A stretch of DNA of 64,000 nt from Myxococcota bacterium. GTDB lineage: Bacteria > Myxococcota_A > UBA796. This document shows, piece by piece, positions 50,039-58,029 of the stretch. Within the stretch, counting starts at the first letter, position 1, and every line of letters begins with the position of its first letter. The notes beneath the pieces were generated by a model. The model was not told where the DNA came from. It saw nothing but the letters and a program-made list of their open reading frames with translations, and did no database searches. The stretch is taken from the NCBI GenBank assembly GCA_029251165.1, contig JAQXDW010000067.1, forward strand, positions 62,001 to 126,000, written 5' to 3'. The translations under genes and the position numbers were made by a program.

Positions 50039-51025
50039 ATGGCATCTCCCAGAGTTCTCCTTGTTGGCGCTGGAGCCGTCGGCCTCGTCTATGGCCGCCA
50101 CCTCCAGATCGGCGGTGCAGATGTGCACTTCTATGTGCGTGCAAAGTACGCCCGGGAGACCGCTGAGGGCTTCGCGATGTACAACCTCAACCACAGCCAC
50201 AAGCCCGTGCGGTTTGACGGCTTCGGGGTCCACACACAGCTGGAGGCTGTCGCGCAGCAGGCGTGGGATCAGGTCTGGCTGTGCATCTCCTCCACCGCAC
50301 TTGCTGGAGACTGGCTCGCCCCCTTCCTGGAGGCCACCGGACCCGCGACCCTCATCTCACTTCAGCCGGGCTTGTTTGATCAGGAGCGGCTGAGGGATCT
50401 CGTCGGCGTCGAGCGCCTGGTCACCGGGCTGATATCGTTCTCAAGCTGGCACGCCCCTCTCCCGGGAGAGAGCCGCCCCGAGCCTGGATTCGCTTACTGG
50501 CACCCTCCCCTCGCCCAGAGCCGGTTTGATGGTCCCCGAGCCAGCAGCATCGTCGCCAGCCTCAAGGCCGGAGCCTGCCCGGCTGCAGCGGGCGGTGCGC
50601 TATCAAGCAGCACCCGCGGTACCGCAATGCTCCTGCCGATCATCGCCGCGATGGAGGTTGGAGGTTGGTCGTTTGCCGGACTGAGGATGCCCGAGCAGCT
50701 CACCATCGCCGCCCAGGCCATTCAACAGGCCAGCGTCATCAGCAGCCAGCGAATCGGCCTCTCCCCGGGTCCGCTCAAGCTCGTGGCGCGTCCACTGGTC
50801 ATCGCCGGGCTCTCACGACTCGCCCCCCGGATTGCACCGTTCGACATCGAGCGGTTCTTCCAGGTCCACTTCACCAAGGTCGGCGCTCAGACCCTCCAGG
50901 GCCTCACCGACTGGATCACGGAAGGCGAGCGCATCGGACTGCCAACCGACGCCATCGCCACCCTGCGGACCAGCCTCATTCGGGTCCGGGGACAGTCGAC
51001 TACCGGATCGGATTCCCGAGGTTGA
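50039..51025 (+). CDS. Ketopantoate reductase-like (PanE/ApbA) dehydrogenase
   Basis: The 328-residue protein opens with the Rossmann motif R-V-L-L-V-G-A-G-A-V-G-L-V-Y-G and has the ApbA-like N-terminal domain, where W-L-C-I-S-S-T-A replaces the usual V-K-A. The C-terminal helical domain is long, and the typical catalytic Lys and Asn signatures are not obvious, so the substrate may not be ketopantoate. The 3-prime end overlaps the converging oxygenase fusion by 26 nt. Confidence 0.65.
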   Translation: MASPRVLLVGAGAVGLVYGRHLQIGGADVHFYVRAKYARETAEGFAMYNLNHSHKPVRFDGFGVHTQLEAVAQQAWDQVWLCISSTALAGDWLAPFLEATGPATLISLQPGLFDQERLRDLVGVERLVTGLISFSSWHAPLPGESRPEPGFAYWHPPLAQSRFDGPRASSIVASLKAGACPAAAGGALSSSTRGTAMLLPIIAAMEVGGWSFAGLRMPEQLTIAAQAIQQASVISSQRIGLSPGPLKLVARPLVIAGLSRLAPRIAPFDIERFFQVHFTKVGAQTLQGLTDWITEGERIGLPTDAIATLRTSLIRVRGQSTTGSDSRG

Positions 51026-52355
51026 ACACCGCCGCCGCTGCCGAGTAGTCTACGCCCTCCACTCGCTCACACTCCGGAGGGAAGTTGCGACGCTTCCGCT
51101 CGAAGTATGCCGTCCGATAGTCTCCTTCTGAGGCGCGGTTGTACGTGATGTACATCGCCCGCCTGGAGCGCGGAGAGGTGTTGGCATTGGAGCGATGTGG
51201 CACGAAAGAGTCGAAGAAAACCAGGTCGCCTGGCTGACTGGAGAGCGGGCGCCACTCCAGAGAATCTTCAACCTCCGGATGAACCTCACCCGCTTCATTC
51301 TGACGCAGCAGGCCTCGATCGTGATGGCCATGGACCATCTCGAGGCAGCCGTTGTCTGGATCTGCAGCATCGATGGGGACCATCATGGTGATGTGGTAGC
51401 GGTGCCCGAAGGTGGCAAACGCCGGGGCGTCCTGGTGGGCCCCATAGCCGGAGCCGCCGGGCAGCTTGAAGTTGATCTTTTCTTTGTAGAGAATCGCCGA
51501 CTCTCCCATCAGCTCCGAGACGAGCCCGGTGAGCATCTCCCCCTCCAGCAGCTCCGCGAAGCCCCGGTGGTAAGGGACAAAGTTCTCCAGTCGGCAGAGC
51601 ATCCGAGGCTCTGCAGCAGTCGACTCATACCACTTCATCCATCGCCCCGGAGACTCCGGCCAGGCAGAGATCTCAGCAGTCCACTTCTGAATGCGGCGAG
51701 TCTGCGCGTCAGAGAGCGCACCCGAGATGGTCACGAAGCCGTTGTCGGACCAGCACTGACGCTGCTCGGGAGTCAGGGTGAGCCGGCGCTGATGTGCAGT
51801 GAGGTGACGGGCAAGCATGGGGGCGTAGTGCACCAGTCCAGGGACGTCGAGTTCAGGGACTTTCCCGCGCTCATCCCAGGCTCGGACTCTGAGGATTGAA
51901 GCAAACTGCGGGTCCTTCTCAAACGCTGTCGCCTCCGCTTCAGACATCGGACCACCCTGAAACGCCAGGGTTCCTCGGCTGGCCGCAGAGAGGCTGCTCC
52001 GGTAGTGCGCGTTCCTGGTGACGAGGTAGCGCTTGGCGTCGACGTGACGACGGACCAGCGCACAGACGACTGGCCCAAGGCCACGCGCCTCCAGAAATGC
52101 GGCGCCGATCTCTTCATGGTTGAGCACTCCGAGGCCGTCCATCTGGGCAGCATCGGGTCCAGCACAGAGGTGCCCGAGGTCGTGGAGCAGCACCCCGAGG
52201 ATCTCGGCTTCGTCGGCGCCAGCACGCTCGGCGAGGTGAGCCCCCTGGAGCATGTGGGCGAGCTGCGAGATGGGCTCACCGATGTAGGCCGCGTCTGCTG
52301 ACCGGGCAAGGATGGAGAGGATCTCATCGACGATGACCTGAGTGCGCTCGGACAT
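51000..52355 (-). CDS. Fusion of PhnZ-like HD oxygenase and PhyH (PhnY-like) dioxygenase
   Basis: The 451-residue protein has two domains. Residues 1-185 are an HD-domain protein with Y24-I-G-E27, His34, His58-Asp59 (L-L-H-D-L-G-H), His80, His104 and Asp161, the di-iron ligands and substrate-gating pair of PhnZ; G-T-L-A-F-Q-G-G-P-M is also PhnZ-like. Residues about 195-451 are a phytanoyl-CoA dioxygenase-type Fe(II)/2-oxoglutarate enzyme with G-A-H-Q-D (HxD), distal His in F-V-P-H-R-S-N and S-R-R-A-M-Y-I-T-Y. PhnY hydroxylates 2-aminoethylphosphonate and PhnZ cleaves the product to glycine and phosphate; here both activities may be on one chain. ATG 52355 has GGAGG; the longer frame upstream is rejected. 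Confidence 0.85.
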   Translation of the reverse strand: MSERTQVIVDEILSILARSADAAYIGEPISQLAHMLQGAHLAERAGADEAEILGVLLHDLGHLCAGPDAAQMDGLGVLNHEEIGAAFLEARGLGPVVCALVRRHVDAKRYLVTRNAHYRSSLSAASRGTLAFQGGPMSEAEATAFEKDPQFASILRVRAWDERGKVPELDVPGLVHYAPMLARHLTAHQRRLTLTPEQRQCWSDNGFVTISGALSDAQTRRIQKWTAEISAWPESPGRWMKWYESTAAEPRMLCRLENFVPYHRGFAELLEGEMLTGLVSELMGESAILYKEKINFKLPGGSGYGAHQDAPAFATFGHRYHITMMVPIDAADPDNGCLEMVHGHHDRGLLRQNEAGEVHPEVEDSLEWRPLSSQPGDLVFFDSFVPHRSNANTSPRSRRAMYITYNRASEGDYRTAYFERKRRNFPPECERVEGVDYSAAAAVFNLGNPIR

Positions 52356-52442
52356 GCTGACCTCCGGGGGCGCAGTATCTCGCCAGAGGGTGTGGTTCAC
52401 CGCAGACACACAGGCGTCACGCAGGGAGGATAGCCCACAGAC

Positions 52443-52763
52443 ATGCCTGACTTCTCCTTCCGCATCATCGAGCAGACCCTCTACGTCGAGGGCGAGATCT
52501 ATGACCCAGACGCTGCCGCCTTCCGGGAGGCCCTCGCCGGCACGCGTACCCCCCGACTCGATCTGCTCGATCTCGACCTCGAGGATGGCGTATCGGTCGC
52601 CGAGACCGTCAATGCGCTGCGCATCCTGCTCGCCCACCATGGCACCATGACCCTCCTCCATGCCCCGCAGATGCTCGCCCACACCCTCTACAAGATCGGC
52701 ATGCTTCAGGACGGCCAGCTCGTGCTGATCCGACCACGGGTGGAGTCCCCGACGGTCGCCTAA
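52443..52763 (+). CDS. STAS-like small protein
   Basis: The 106-residue product has the alternating strand/helix order of STAS domains: L-Y-V-E-G-E-I-Y, a helix, R-L-D-L-L-D-L-D-L-E-D, a helix beginning V-A-E-T-V-N-A-L, M-T-L-L-H-A-P and a last helix. The conserved D-S-S-G phosphorylation loop is replaced by L-E-D-G-V-S-V, so any phosphoswitch would be altered. GGAGG lies about 13 bases before the ATG. It is divergent from the oxygenase fusion and converges on the TTL-like gene with a 4-nt overlap. Confidence 0.6.
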   Translation: MPDFSFRIIEQTLYVEGEIYDPDAAAFREALAGTRTPRLDLLDLDLEDGVSVAETVNALRILLAHHGTMTLLHAPQMLAHTLYKIGMLQDGQLVLIRPRVESPTVA

Positions 52764-53770
52764 GGGGCACAGACATCGAGCCGTCGAAAGCCCGACGGCC
52801 GGGTCTGGGGAAGCAGGCTGATGTGCTCAAAGAGATCGCGGACGATGCGGTACTTCAGGGCATGATCCCGCGAACAGTGCGGCCGCAGGTCAGGACCGGC
52901 GTTCATCTCAATGATCCGCACACCACCCGTGTTGCTGATCGTCACATCGACCCCGAGGAGCTGGTAGGCCGGGTTGCTCGACAGGCACCATGCAGACTGG
53001 AGGCCAGGACGGCAGGCCATCAGGACGCGACACAGCACGGTGTCGAGCCGTGCGAGGGTGATCTGTGGTCGCGGCAGGTGATGTACAGCCTCCGAGAGAG
53101 AGAACGGCAGGCCGTCCGCGAGCACGTCGCTGCCGACAGAGCGAGAGATGACCGCCTCGGCGTCCATGAGGTCACCAGAAAATGGAGCCGGCGCACAGAC
53201 ACAGCGCCCGCGACGATGGAGCCAAAATTCAAGCCGGCCATCCTGCCGGGTCAGCAGCAGATAGAGGCGGAGGTTGAACCGGTGGCGGTGAAGCAGCACG
53301 AGCTCGGGCAGGAGGCGCTGTGCGAGGGTGTAGCCCTGCTCCGGCCCCGCGAGCAGGACGCTGAGATCCTGGGTCAGCCGCAGACCGGTCCGTCGCTGCA
53401 GGATCGGGTTCTTCAGGATGTAGTGGCTTCCTTCACGATGCTGCTCCACGAGCGCCGCGCGGTCCCGCGCCGCCTCCAACCACCAGCTCTCCGGAGACAG
53501 CTGGGCTGCACGCTGACGGCCATAGGCGGCACACAGGCCGATCCACAGCATCTGCTTGTTGGTCAGCCGCCAGCTTCCGGGGATCCCAGCGACCCACTGA
53601 TCAGAGCGACTGGGGAGGAGATCGGCGATCTCTGTAGAGAACCCGCCGCCATAGCTGGGGATGTAGAGGTCCCAGCTCGCGAGGCGATTGCCGGTGGGCT
53701 GCACACCAGCATCCGCCAGAACCTCCGCAGTCATCGCGCAGCAGCGCTTGTGGGCAAAGTAGCGCTGCAT
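52760..53770 (-). CDS. Tubulin-tyrosine-ligase-like ATP-grasp protein
   Basis: The 336-residue protein has TTL-family ATP-grasp features: I-L-K-N-P (ATP-binding Lys), Q-R-L-L-P-E-L-V-L-L-H-R-H-R-F-N-L-R-L-Y-L-L-L, and the metal-binding end Y-Q-L-L-G-V-D-V-T and R-I-I-E-M-N-A-G-P. TTL-type enzymes ligate amino acids to protein or peptide carboxylates. It starts 3 nt after the stop of a TauD-family dioxygenase, so the two are likely one unit. The acceptor is unknown. The N-terminus (Y-F-A-H-K-R-C-C) has no signal peptide. Confidence 0.75.
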   Translation of the reverse strand: MQRYFAHKRCCAMTAEVLADAGVQPTGNRLASWDLYIPSYGGGFSTEIADLLPSRSDQWVAGIPGSWRLTNKQMLWIGLCAAYGRQRAAQLSPESWWLEAARDRAALVEQHREGSHYILKNPILQRRTGLRLTQDLSVLLAGPEQGYTLAQRLLPELVLLHRHRFNLRLYLLLTRQDGRLEFWLHRRGRCVCAPAPFSGDLMDAEAVISRSVGSDVLADGLPFSLSEAVHHLPRPQITLARLDTVLCRVLMACRPGLQSAWCLSSNPAYQLLGVDVTISNTGGVRIIEMNAGPDLRPHCSRDHALKYRIVRDLFEHISLLPQTRPSGFRRLDVCAP

Positions 53771-53773
53771 CGC

Positions 53774-54535
53774 TCAGCAGTGCTCTGATCGCAGGTCCCA
53801 GGCAACCCGAGAGTACAGCGTCCGTGGATCGCTGGCTGGCAGCGGCCGGCGGCCATGCATGCAGCGGTGGTTGTCGATCATGAGGAGATCACCGCGCCGC
53901 CAGCGGACCGCCACCGTGAGCGTGTCGGCCACAGCCTTTGCTTCCTCCCAGGCCAGCCTCGGGATCGGGGCGCCGTTGGCCATGGTCACGCTGCGACACA
54001 GCGCTGCGTAGCTCGGACGGCCGACCAGGGCATTGGCAAACGCTGGAGTCGATGCGTAGGATGCGCGGGCGAGCGGAGACACCGGACGGCGGTTGGTGTG
54101 CTGAACCCTGGCGGAGAGACTGAACACTGCCCGAGCCTGCGGCGAGAGCCTGGCGTACACCGCCGCCCCATCGCACAAGATGGTCTCACCGCCAGACTCT
54201 GCCGGGGTCACGCAGTACAGCCACAGAATGTGCGGGCGCCGAGCAGCCGAGGTCGAAAGCTCTGCGTGCAGGCCGAAGGGATGCTCAGGCCGCGGCGTGC
54301 GGATCTGCCGGGTCGGAGGCTCGCGGTGAGGCACCGGCAGCCGAGTGACACCAGAGTCGACGAGGAAGTCCGCGCTGAACACCGCTGTGAGGGCCTCAAA
54401 TGCAGACTCATCCGGCAAGAAGCCACGAAACAAGACGGCACCGAACGTCCGGAAGTCAGCAGCAATGTCTGCGGCATCCAGGTCCGTGACGCGGGCCACA
54501 TGGTCAGGTGTGATGAAAGCGGGAAAGCTCACCAC
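53774..54535 (-). CDS. TauD/TfdA-family Fe(II)/2-oxoglutarate dioxygenase
   Basis: The 253-residue protein has the facial triad in F-G-L-H-A-E (HxE) and C-M-H-G-R-R (distal His), with R-V-A-W-D-L-R supplying the 2-oxoglutarate Arg. G-A-V-L-F-R-G-F near residue 32 and S-G-G-E-T-I-L-C-D-G are typical of the clavaminate-synthase-like fold, in which HxE is common. It immediately precedes the TTL-like ligase. It probably hydroxylates an amino-acid or peptide substrate. The GTG start has no strong ribosome-binding site. Confidence 0.78.
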   Translation of the reverse strand: MVSFPAFITPDHVARVTDLDAADIAADFRTFGAVLFRGFLPDESAFEALTAVFSADFLVDSGVTRLPVPHREPPTRQIRTPRPEHPFGLHAELSTSAARRPHILWLYCVTPAESGGETILCDGAAVYARLSPQARAVFSLSARVQHTNRRPVSPLARASYASTPAFANALVGRPSYAALCRSVTMANGAPIPRLAWEEAKAVADTLTVAVRWRRGDLLMIDNHRCMHGRRPLPASDPRTLYSRVAWDLRSEHC

Positions 54536-54739
54536 AGGGGCTCTGAGACAGGCACGAGGGACTCCATGAGCAGATTATCGTTCACGATGTCTACGGCAGA
54601 GTCACAGAACCACAGAAAAAAGCAGCGCATCAAGGGCTGGCTGTCGTAGCCTGACAGGGTGCCGAAACGTTCCCCGCCACCGGCACACACCAGCCGGGAT
54701 GACGGGGGCCATGATACTGCTTAGAAAACGGAGCCTGCA

Positions 54740-55321
54740 GTGCCTGAGAACAAGTCAACCGCAAGCAAGCACAAGTGGTTTGCAGATGAGATGGTCTGGA
54801 AACGTCAGAAAGGTCGCGCGAAAGTCTGGACTGCCGACAGCCCACCCCTGCCGGCCTGGGCAAAGGCCAGCCGCGGTGCGGTCTCTCCGTCGCGGTTTGT
54901 TCGGATGTACACCGCAGCAGACTCTCTGAGCACACTGAAATCTCAGCTGTTCTGGCTCTCCCTCGGCGAGCTTGAGGCCCTTCGCGCCGGCATCTCTCAG
55001 TGGCTGTCCGCAAACAACGTCACTCCCCTCGCCCCCTTCCAGGCTCCTCCGGCAGTGCTCGATGCCGACGCCCTCTCCGCGCTTCTGAGCGATGGCACGC
55101 TCAAGCCGCTTCCCGGTAGCGCGCGGGATCACAGGCTCAACCCACCGCCTGAGGTCGACCCCGAAGAGCTGGATCTCACCCCCACCCCACCCCGTCCCAA
55201 CGAAGATCCGCTCCAGGGCAAGACCTTCAACGAGATCATGCACTTACCGGAGGCCAGCAACGAGAAACAGATGGTCACCATGATGGGCATGGGCAAGGTC
55301 CGGATGAGCGCCAAGCACTGA
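54740..55321 (+). CDS. Unrecognised protein, paralogue of the gene at 40454-41044
   Basis: The 193-residue protein shares with the other copy W-K-R-Q-K, S-P-P-L-P-A-W-A-K-A-S-R-G, R-F-V-R-M-Y-T-A-A-D-S-L-S-T-L-K, L-F-W-L-S-L and Q-W-L in the first 95 residues, and L-T-P-T-P-P-R-P-N-E-D-P near residue 155. The linker lacks the acidic low-complexity region of the first copy. Met-rich M-M-G-M-G-K occurs near the C-terminus. GTG with GGAG six bases upstream is the start. It is soluble, with no known family. Confidence 0.7.
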   Translation: MPENKSTASKHKWFADEMVWKRQKGRAKVWTADSPPLPAWAKASRGAVSPSRFVRMYTAADSLSTLKSQLFWLSLGELEALRAGISQWLSANNVTPLAPFQAPPAVLDADALSALLSDGTLKPLPGSARDHRLNPPPEVDPEELDLTPTPPRPNEDPLQGKTFNEIMHLPEASNEKQMVTMMGMGKVRMSAKH

Positions 55322-55437
55322 GCCGCTCAGGCTGGAGTCTCCCCTCTCCCTCATCAAGAACGCAGACCGACGAGCGGTCCGCTGGTGAGGGCGATCGTGG
55401 ATGCCGCTGCCAGCGGTCGCGGTGCTTCCGCCTCCCG

Positions 55438-56349
55438 CTACTCTGTGACCGGCGGCCCGACCTTCGCGACAAAGAACTGCTGCCAGCTCAGCGAGTGGTC
55501 GCCGCGCGGCAGTGGCCAGGAGACCGCCCCAGAAAGGGTGCAGATGTCTCCAGTGGCTTGACCATCCACAACCACGGCCCCCTCGAGTCGGACCATGCTC
55601 ACCGAGCTGCCGGGCACTGCGGAGACCGGCGGCAGCAAACCACATGGCCCCGGACCTCCGGTGCCTCCAAGCGTGGCGGAGACCGCAACGCTGTGAAGTC
55701 CCGCCTCGAGTCCCTCCAGGTAAGGGGCCAGCGCAGCAGCCATCGAGGACACCGCTGGAGCCATTCGGCTGCCGGTGCTGGGGTCCAGCCCCACCCCGCT
55801 CAGCATCGGGTAGGCTGCCCAGATCGTCGCCCCATCTAAAGCGGCCGGCTCGACGGTCATGCCCACCCCGGCCAGCGACGGTGCCCCCGTCCCGATCGCG
55901 GCATCCAGCACCGCCAGTCCATAGCCCACCATCACCCGCTGAAGCAGCGTCTCCAGCACAGCACCTCGGGACGCGCTGAGGTTGACCTCGTTGGCGCTCT
56001 GGGAAAACGGCATGGTCAGCAGCGTGGTGCCGTCGAGAGACAGGCCGACGTCAGCGGTGAGCTGAACCTCACCAGGGATCTGCTGCTTGGTGGATCCCAT
56101 TCCGATGGTGCGCCCCTCGACCACCACAAAGCCAGTGACCGTCACGGGGGTCTCGATGGTGTGCGCACCAAGGGTCGCGGCTGCCCCGCTGGCGCTGCAG
56201 GTGCTCCCAGCAAGCTCAGCGGCCTCGCAGATCAGGCGCGCAGCAGCGGCGCTGGCCTCCGCGCTGTCGATGGGCGCAACAGCCGGCACGGCAGGCTCGC
56301 TGGAGCAGGACATCAGCATCAGTACAGCGGCTGTCAGTGAAAACGTCAT
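55438..56349 (-). CDS. Lipoprotein of unknown function
   Basis: The 303-residue product has the signal M-T-F-S-L-T-A-A-V-L-M-L-M-S-C, with Cys15 lipidated, then an Ala-rich helical segment with C-x-x-A-x-x-L-A-G-S-T-C and a long Gly/Ala/Thr/Val-rich beta region. No domain is recognised. ATG 56349 has GGAGG nine bases upstream; the 44 codons before it in frame lack a signal peptide and are rejected. Confidence 0.65.
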   Translation of the reverse strand: MTFSLTAAVLMLMSCSSEPAVPAVAPIDSAEASAAAARLICEAAELAGSTCSASGAAATLGAHTIETPVTVTGFVVVEGRTIGMGSTKQQIPGEVQLTADVGLSLDGTTLLTMPFSQSANEVNLSASRGAVLETLLQRVMVGYGLAVLDAAIGTGAPSLAGVGMTVEPAALDGATIWAAYPMLSGVGLDPSTGSRMAPAVSSMAAALAPYLEGLEAGLHSVAVSATLGGTGGPGPCGLLPPVSAVPGSSVSMVRLEGAVVVDGQATGDICTLSGAVSWPLPRGDHSLSWQQFFVAKVGPPVTE

Positions 56350-56765
56350 CGAGCAGCACCTCCGCCGAGAAGGTACCACCTTGTCCGGCAGACAGACACA
56401 GCGCAGAGGCCGTGCCAACGGAAACGCCAGCGTGCCCCAGGGCGAATGCTCCGCCAAGAGGAGGCACGAGCAAGCATTCATCGTGTGACAGCGGCCACCT
56501 GGAGCCAGATGGCATGGGTTTTACCATCCTCAATATGACAGACAACAGTGACAACGACGCTCACGACTCCTTGGAACTGAAAGGCTATTGTTATGCTGTA
56601 AGGTTTACAATGAACCCCATCATGGCTACAATCCAGTCATGAGATGGTGGCTCGGCTGGTCGCAATGGCGTTGAACAGGCGCGGCTCAACGACGGGGCAT
56701 CCAGTCGCCGGAGTCGAGCTTCAGGCTTGAATAAAACAGACCGATGAAGACCCTGTGAGGCGAAC
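56350..56765. other. Intergenic region without a supported gene
   Basis: These 416 bases separate the lipoprotein start from the outer-membrane protein start, which diverge. The central part (about 56510-56640) is noticeably more AT-rich than the surroundings and is a likely promoter region. No frame shows coding character, and I see no clear -35/-10 pair, hairpin or repeat. Confidence 0.45.
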
Positions 56766-57623
56766 ATGATGACAGAGCTGCTGCTCTTGCTGATGGGCTC
56801 CGCAAATGCCGGAGACGACCCATGGATCGCGCCAGCAAAGACCACCAATTTCTTCGTGGCCGTCTCTGGAGAGCAGTTCCGCGACTTTGTTGCGGACGAG
56901 GGCGAGCTGATGCCCGGGAGCGACCCCATCCGAACGGTTGGGGGAAAGCTCTATATTCGTCACAGCCTCGGCGAAAACAGCGACCTGACCCTCGACTTGC
57001 CCTTCGTCAGCAGCTGGTCGAGTGGTCCGAATCCGAGCGGACTGTATGCTCGGACAACAGGGGTCGGACTCCTCCAGGCAGAGCTCCGGCGCCGCTGGCT
57101 GGAGGCCATCTCCACCCGCGCAGTGGTTCGAACCGGGGCGCTGCACCAGAGCAGTCGTGGACGGCTGACCAACCTCAGCGAGGGCACCACCGATCTCGGC
57201 CTCGGTCTTGGCACCGGCGGGGTCTTCCCAGGGAATAAACGATTCTACACCGCCGACATGGGGGTCTCTTATTGGTTCCGGTTCCCGATTCAGTCTGGCA
57301 ACGAGATCCCAGCAGATGAGGTCTCTTGGACCGCCAACATGTTAGTCAGTCCGAGTAGCAATATGGGTATTGGCGCCGCAGTCAGTGGTCATCATCGCCT
57401 GGATGGACAGTCTCTTGGTGCCGTCACGGTAAACAATCCAGCCGATCAGTGGGCAGCACTGGAGGCCCAGCAGATCAAGGTGGGAGGTCGAATCATGCTG
57501 TACAGCACCGACAATCACCCAGCCATCTGCCTCACGGTGCTGCGTGCCGTCTGGGCACGGAACAATCCAATTGATACCACCCTTGTCGAATTTGGCGTAG
57601 GCTGGGACATGAGGAGGGACTGA
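56766..57623 (+). CDS. Predicted outer-membrane beta-barrel protein
   Basis: The 285-residue product has the signal M-M-T-E-L-L-L-L-L-M-G-S-A-N-A, then amphipathic strands throughout (K-L-Y-I-R-H-S-L, D-L-T-L-D-L-P-F-V, T-G-V-G-L-L-Q-A-E-L-R-R-R-W, M-G-V-S-Y-W-F-R-F) and a C-terminal region V-E-F-G-V-G-W-D. It starts with GAGG before the ATG and is followed after one base by a small periplasmic binding-protein-like gene. Confidence 0.7.
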   Translation: MMTELLLLLMGSANAGDDPWIAPAKTTNFFVAVSGEQFRDFVADEGELMPGSDPIRTVGGKLYIRHSLGENSDLTLDLPFVSSWSSGPNPSGLYARTTGVGLLQAELRRRWLEAISTRAVVRTGALHQSSRGRLTNLSEGTTDLGLGLGTGGVFPGNKRFYTADMGVSYWFRFPIQSGNEIPADEVSWTANMLVSPSSNMGIGAAVSGHHRLDGQSLGAVTVNNPADQWAALEAQQIKVGGRIMLYSTDNHPAICLTVLRAVWARNNPIDTTLVEFGVGWDMRRD

Positions 57624-57624
57624 G

Positions 57625-58023
57625 ATGCTAACGATACTGATGTTGAGTCAGATGGCGACAGCAGATTACGTCCTGGTCGTCAACGCATCGGTCCCTGATC
57701 ACTCCGTAAGCACACGCGAGGTTCGGCGGCTGCTCTCCAAGCAGAGCTGCTGCTGGGCGGATGGTCGTGAAGCAGATCTGATCCTCCCCCCCAACAGCGA
57801 TGCCTCCATGGGATGGTTCTCCCAGGAGTTCATCGGCCTGGATGCCGTCATCTTCCGGCGCTACCTCATCGAGCGCTGCTACCGGCTGGGCTGCACCCCG
57901 ATGATCAACGTCGAAGACCTCGACTCCGCGCAGAGCCTCGCGCAGCACATGCCGGGGGCAATTACCCTGGCGCGTGCCGATCAGATTCCAGAGGGACTCC
58001 GAGAACTCATCATCACCCAGTAG
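57625..58023 (+). CDS. PstS-like small periplasmic binding protein
   Basis: The 132-residue product has a short leader (M-L-T-I-L-M-L-S-Q-M-A-T-A) and features of truncated phosphate-binding-like proteins: Y-V-L-V-V-N-A-S-V, V-S-T-R-E-V-R-R-L-L-S, W-A-D-G-R-E, L-P-P-N-S-D-A-S-M-G-W-F-S and P-G-A-I-T-L-A. Similar proteins occur next to porins and two-component kinases in other proteobacteria. It is one base from the preceding barrel gene and converges on a hybrid kinase 6 nt away. Confidence 0.75.
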   Translation: MLTILMLSQMATADYVLVVNASVPDHSVSTREVRRLLSKQSCCWADGREADLILPPNSDASMGWFSQEFIGLDAVIFRRYLIERCYRLGCTPMINVEDLDSAQSLAQHMPGAITLARADQIPEGLRELIITQ

Positions 58024-58029
58024 ACCTCC

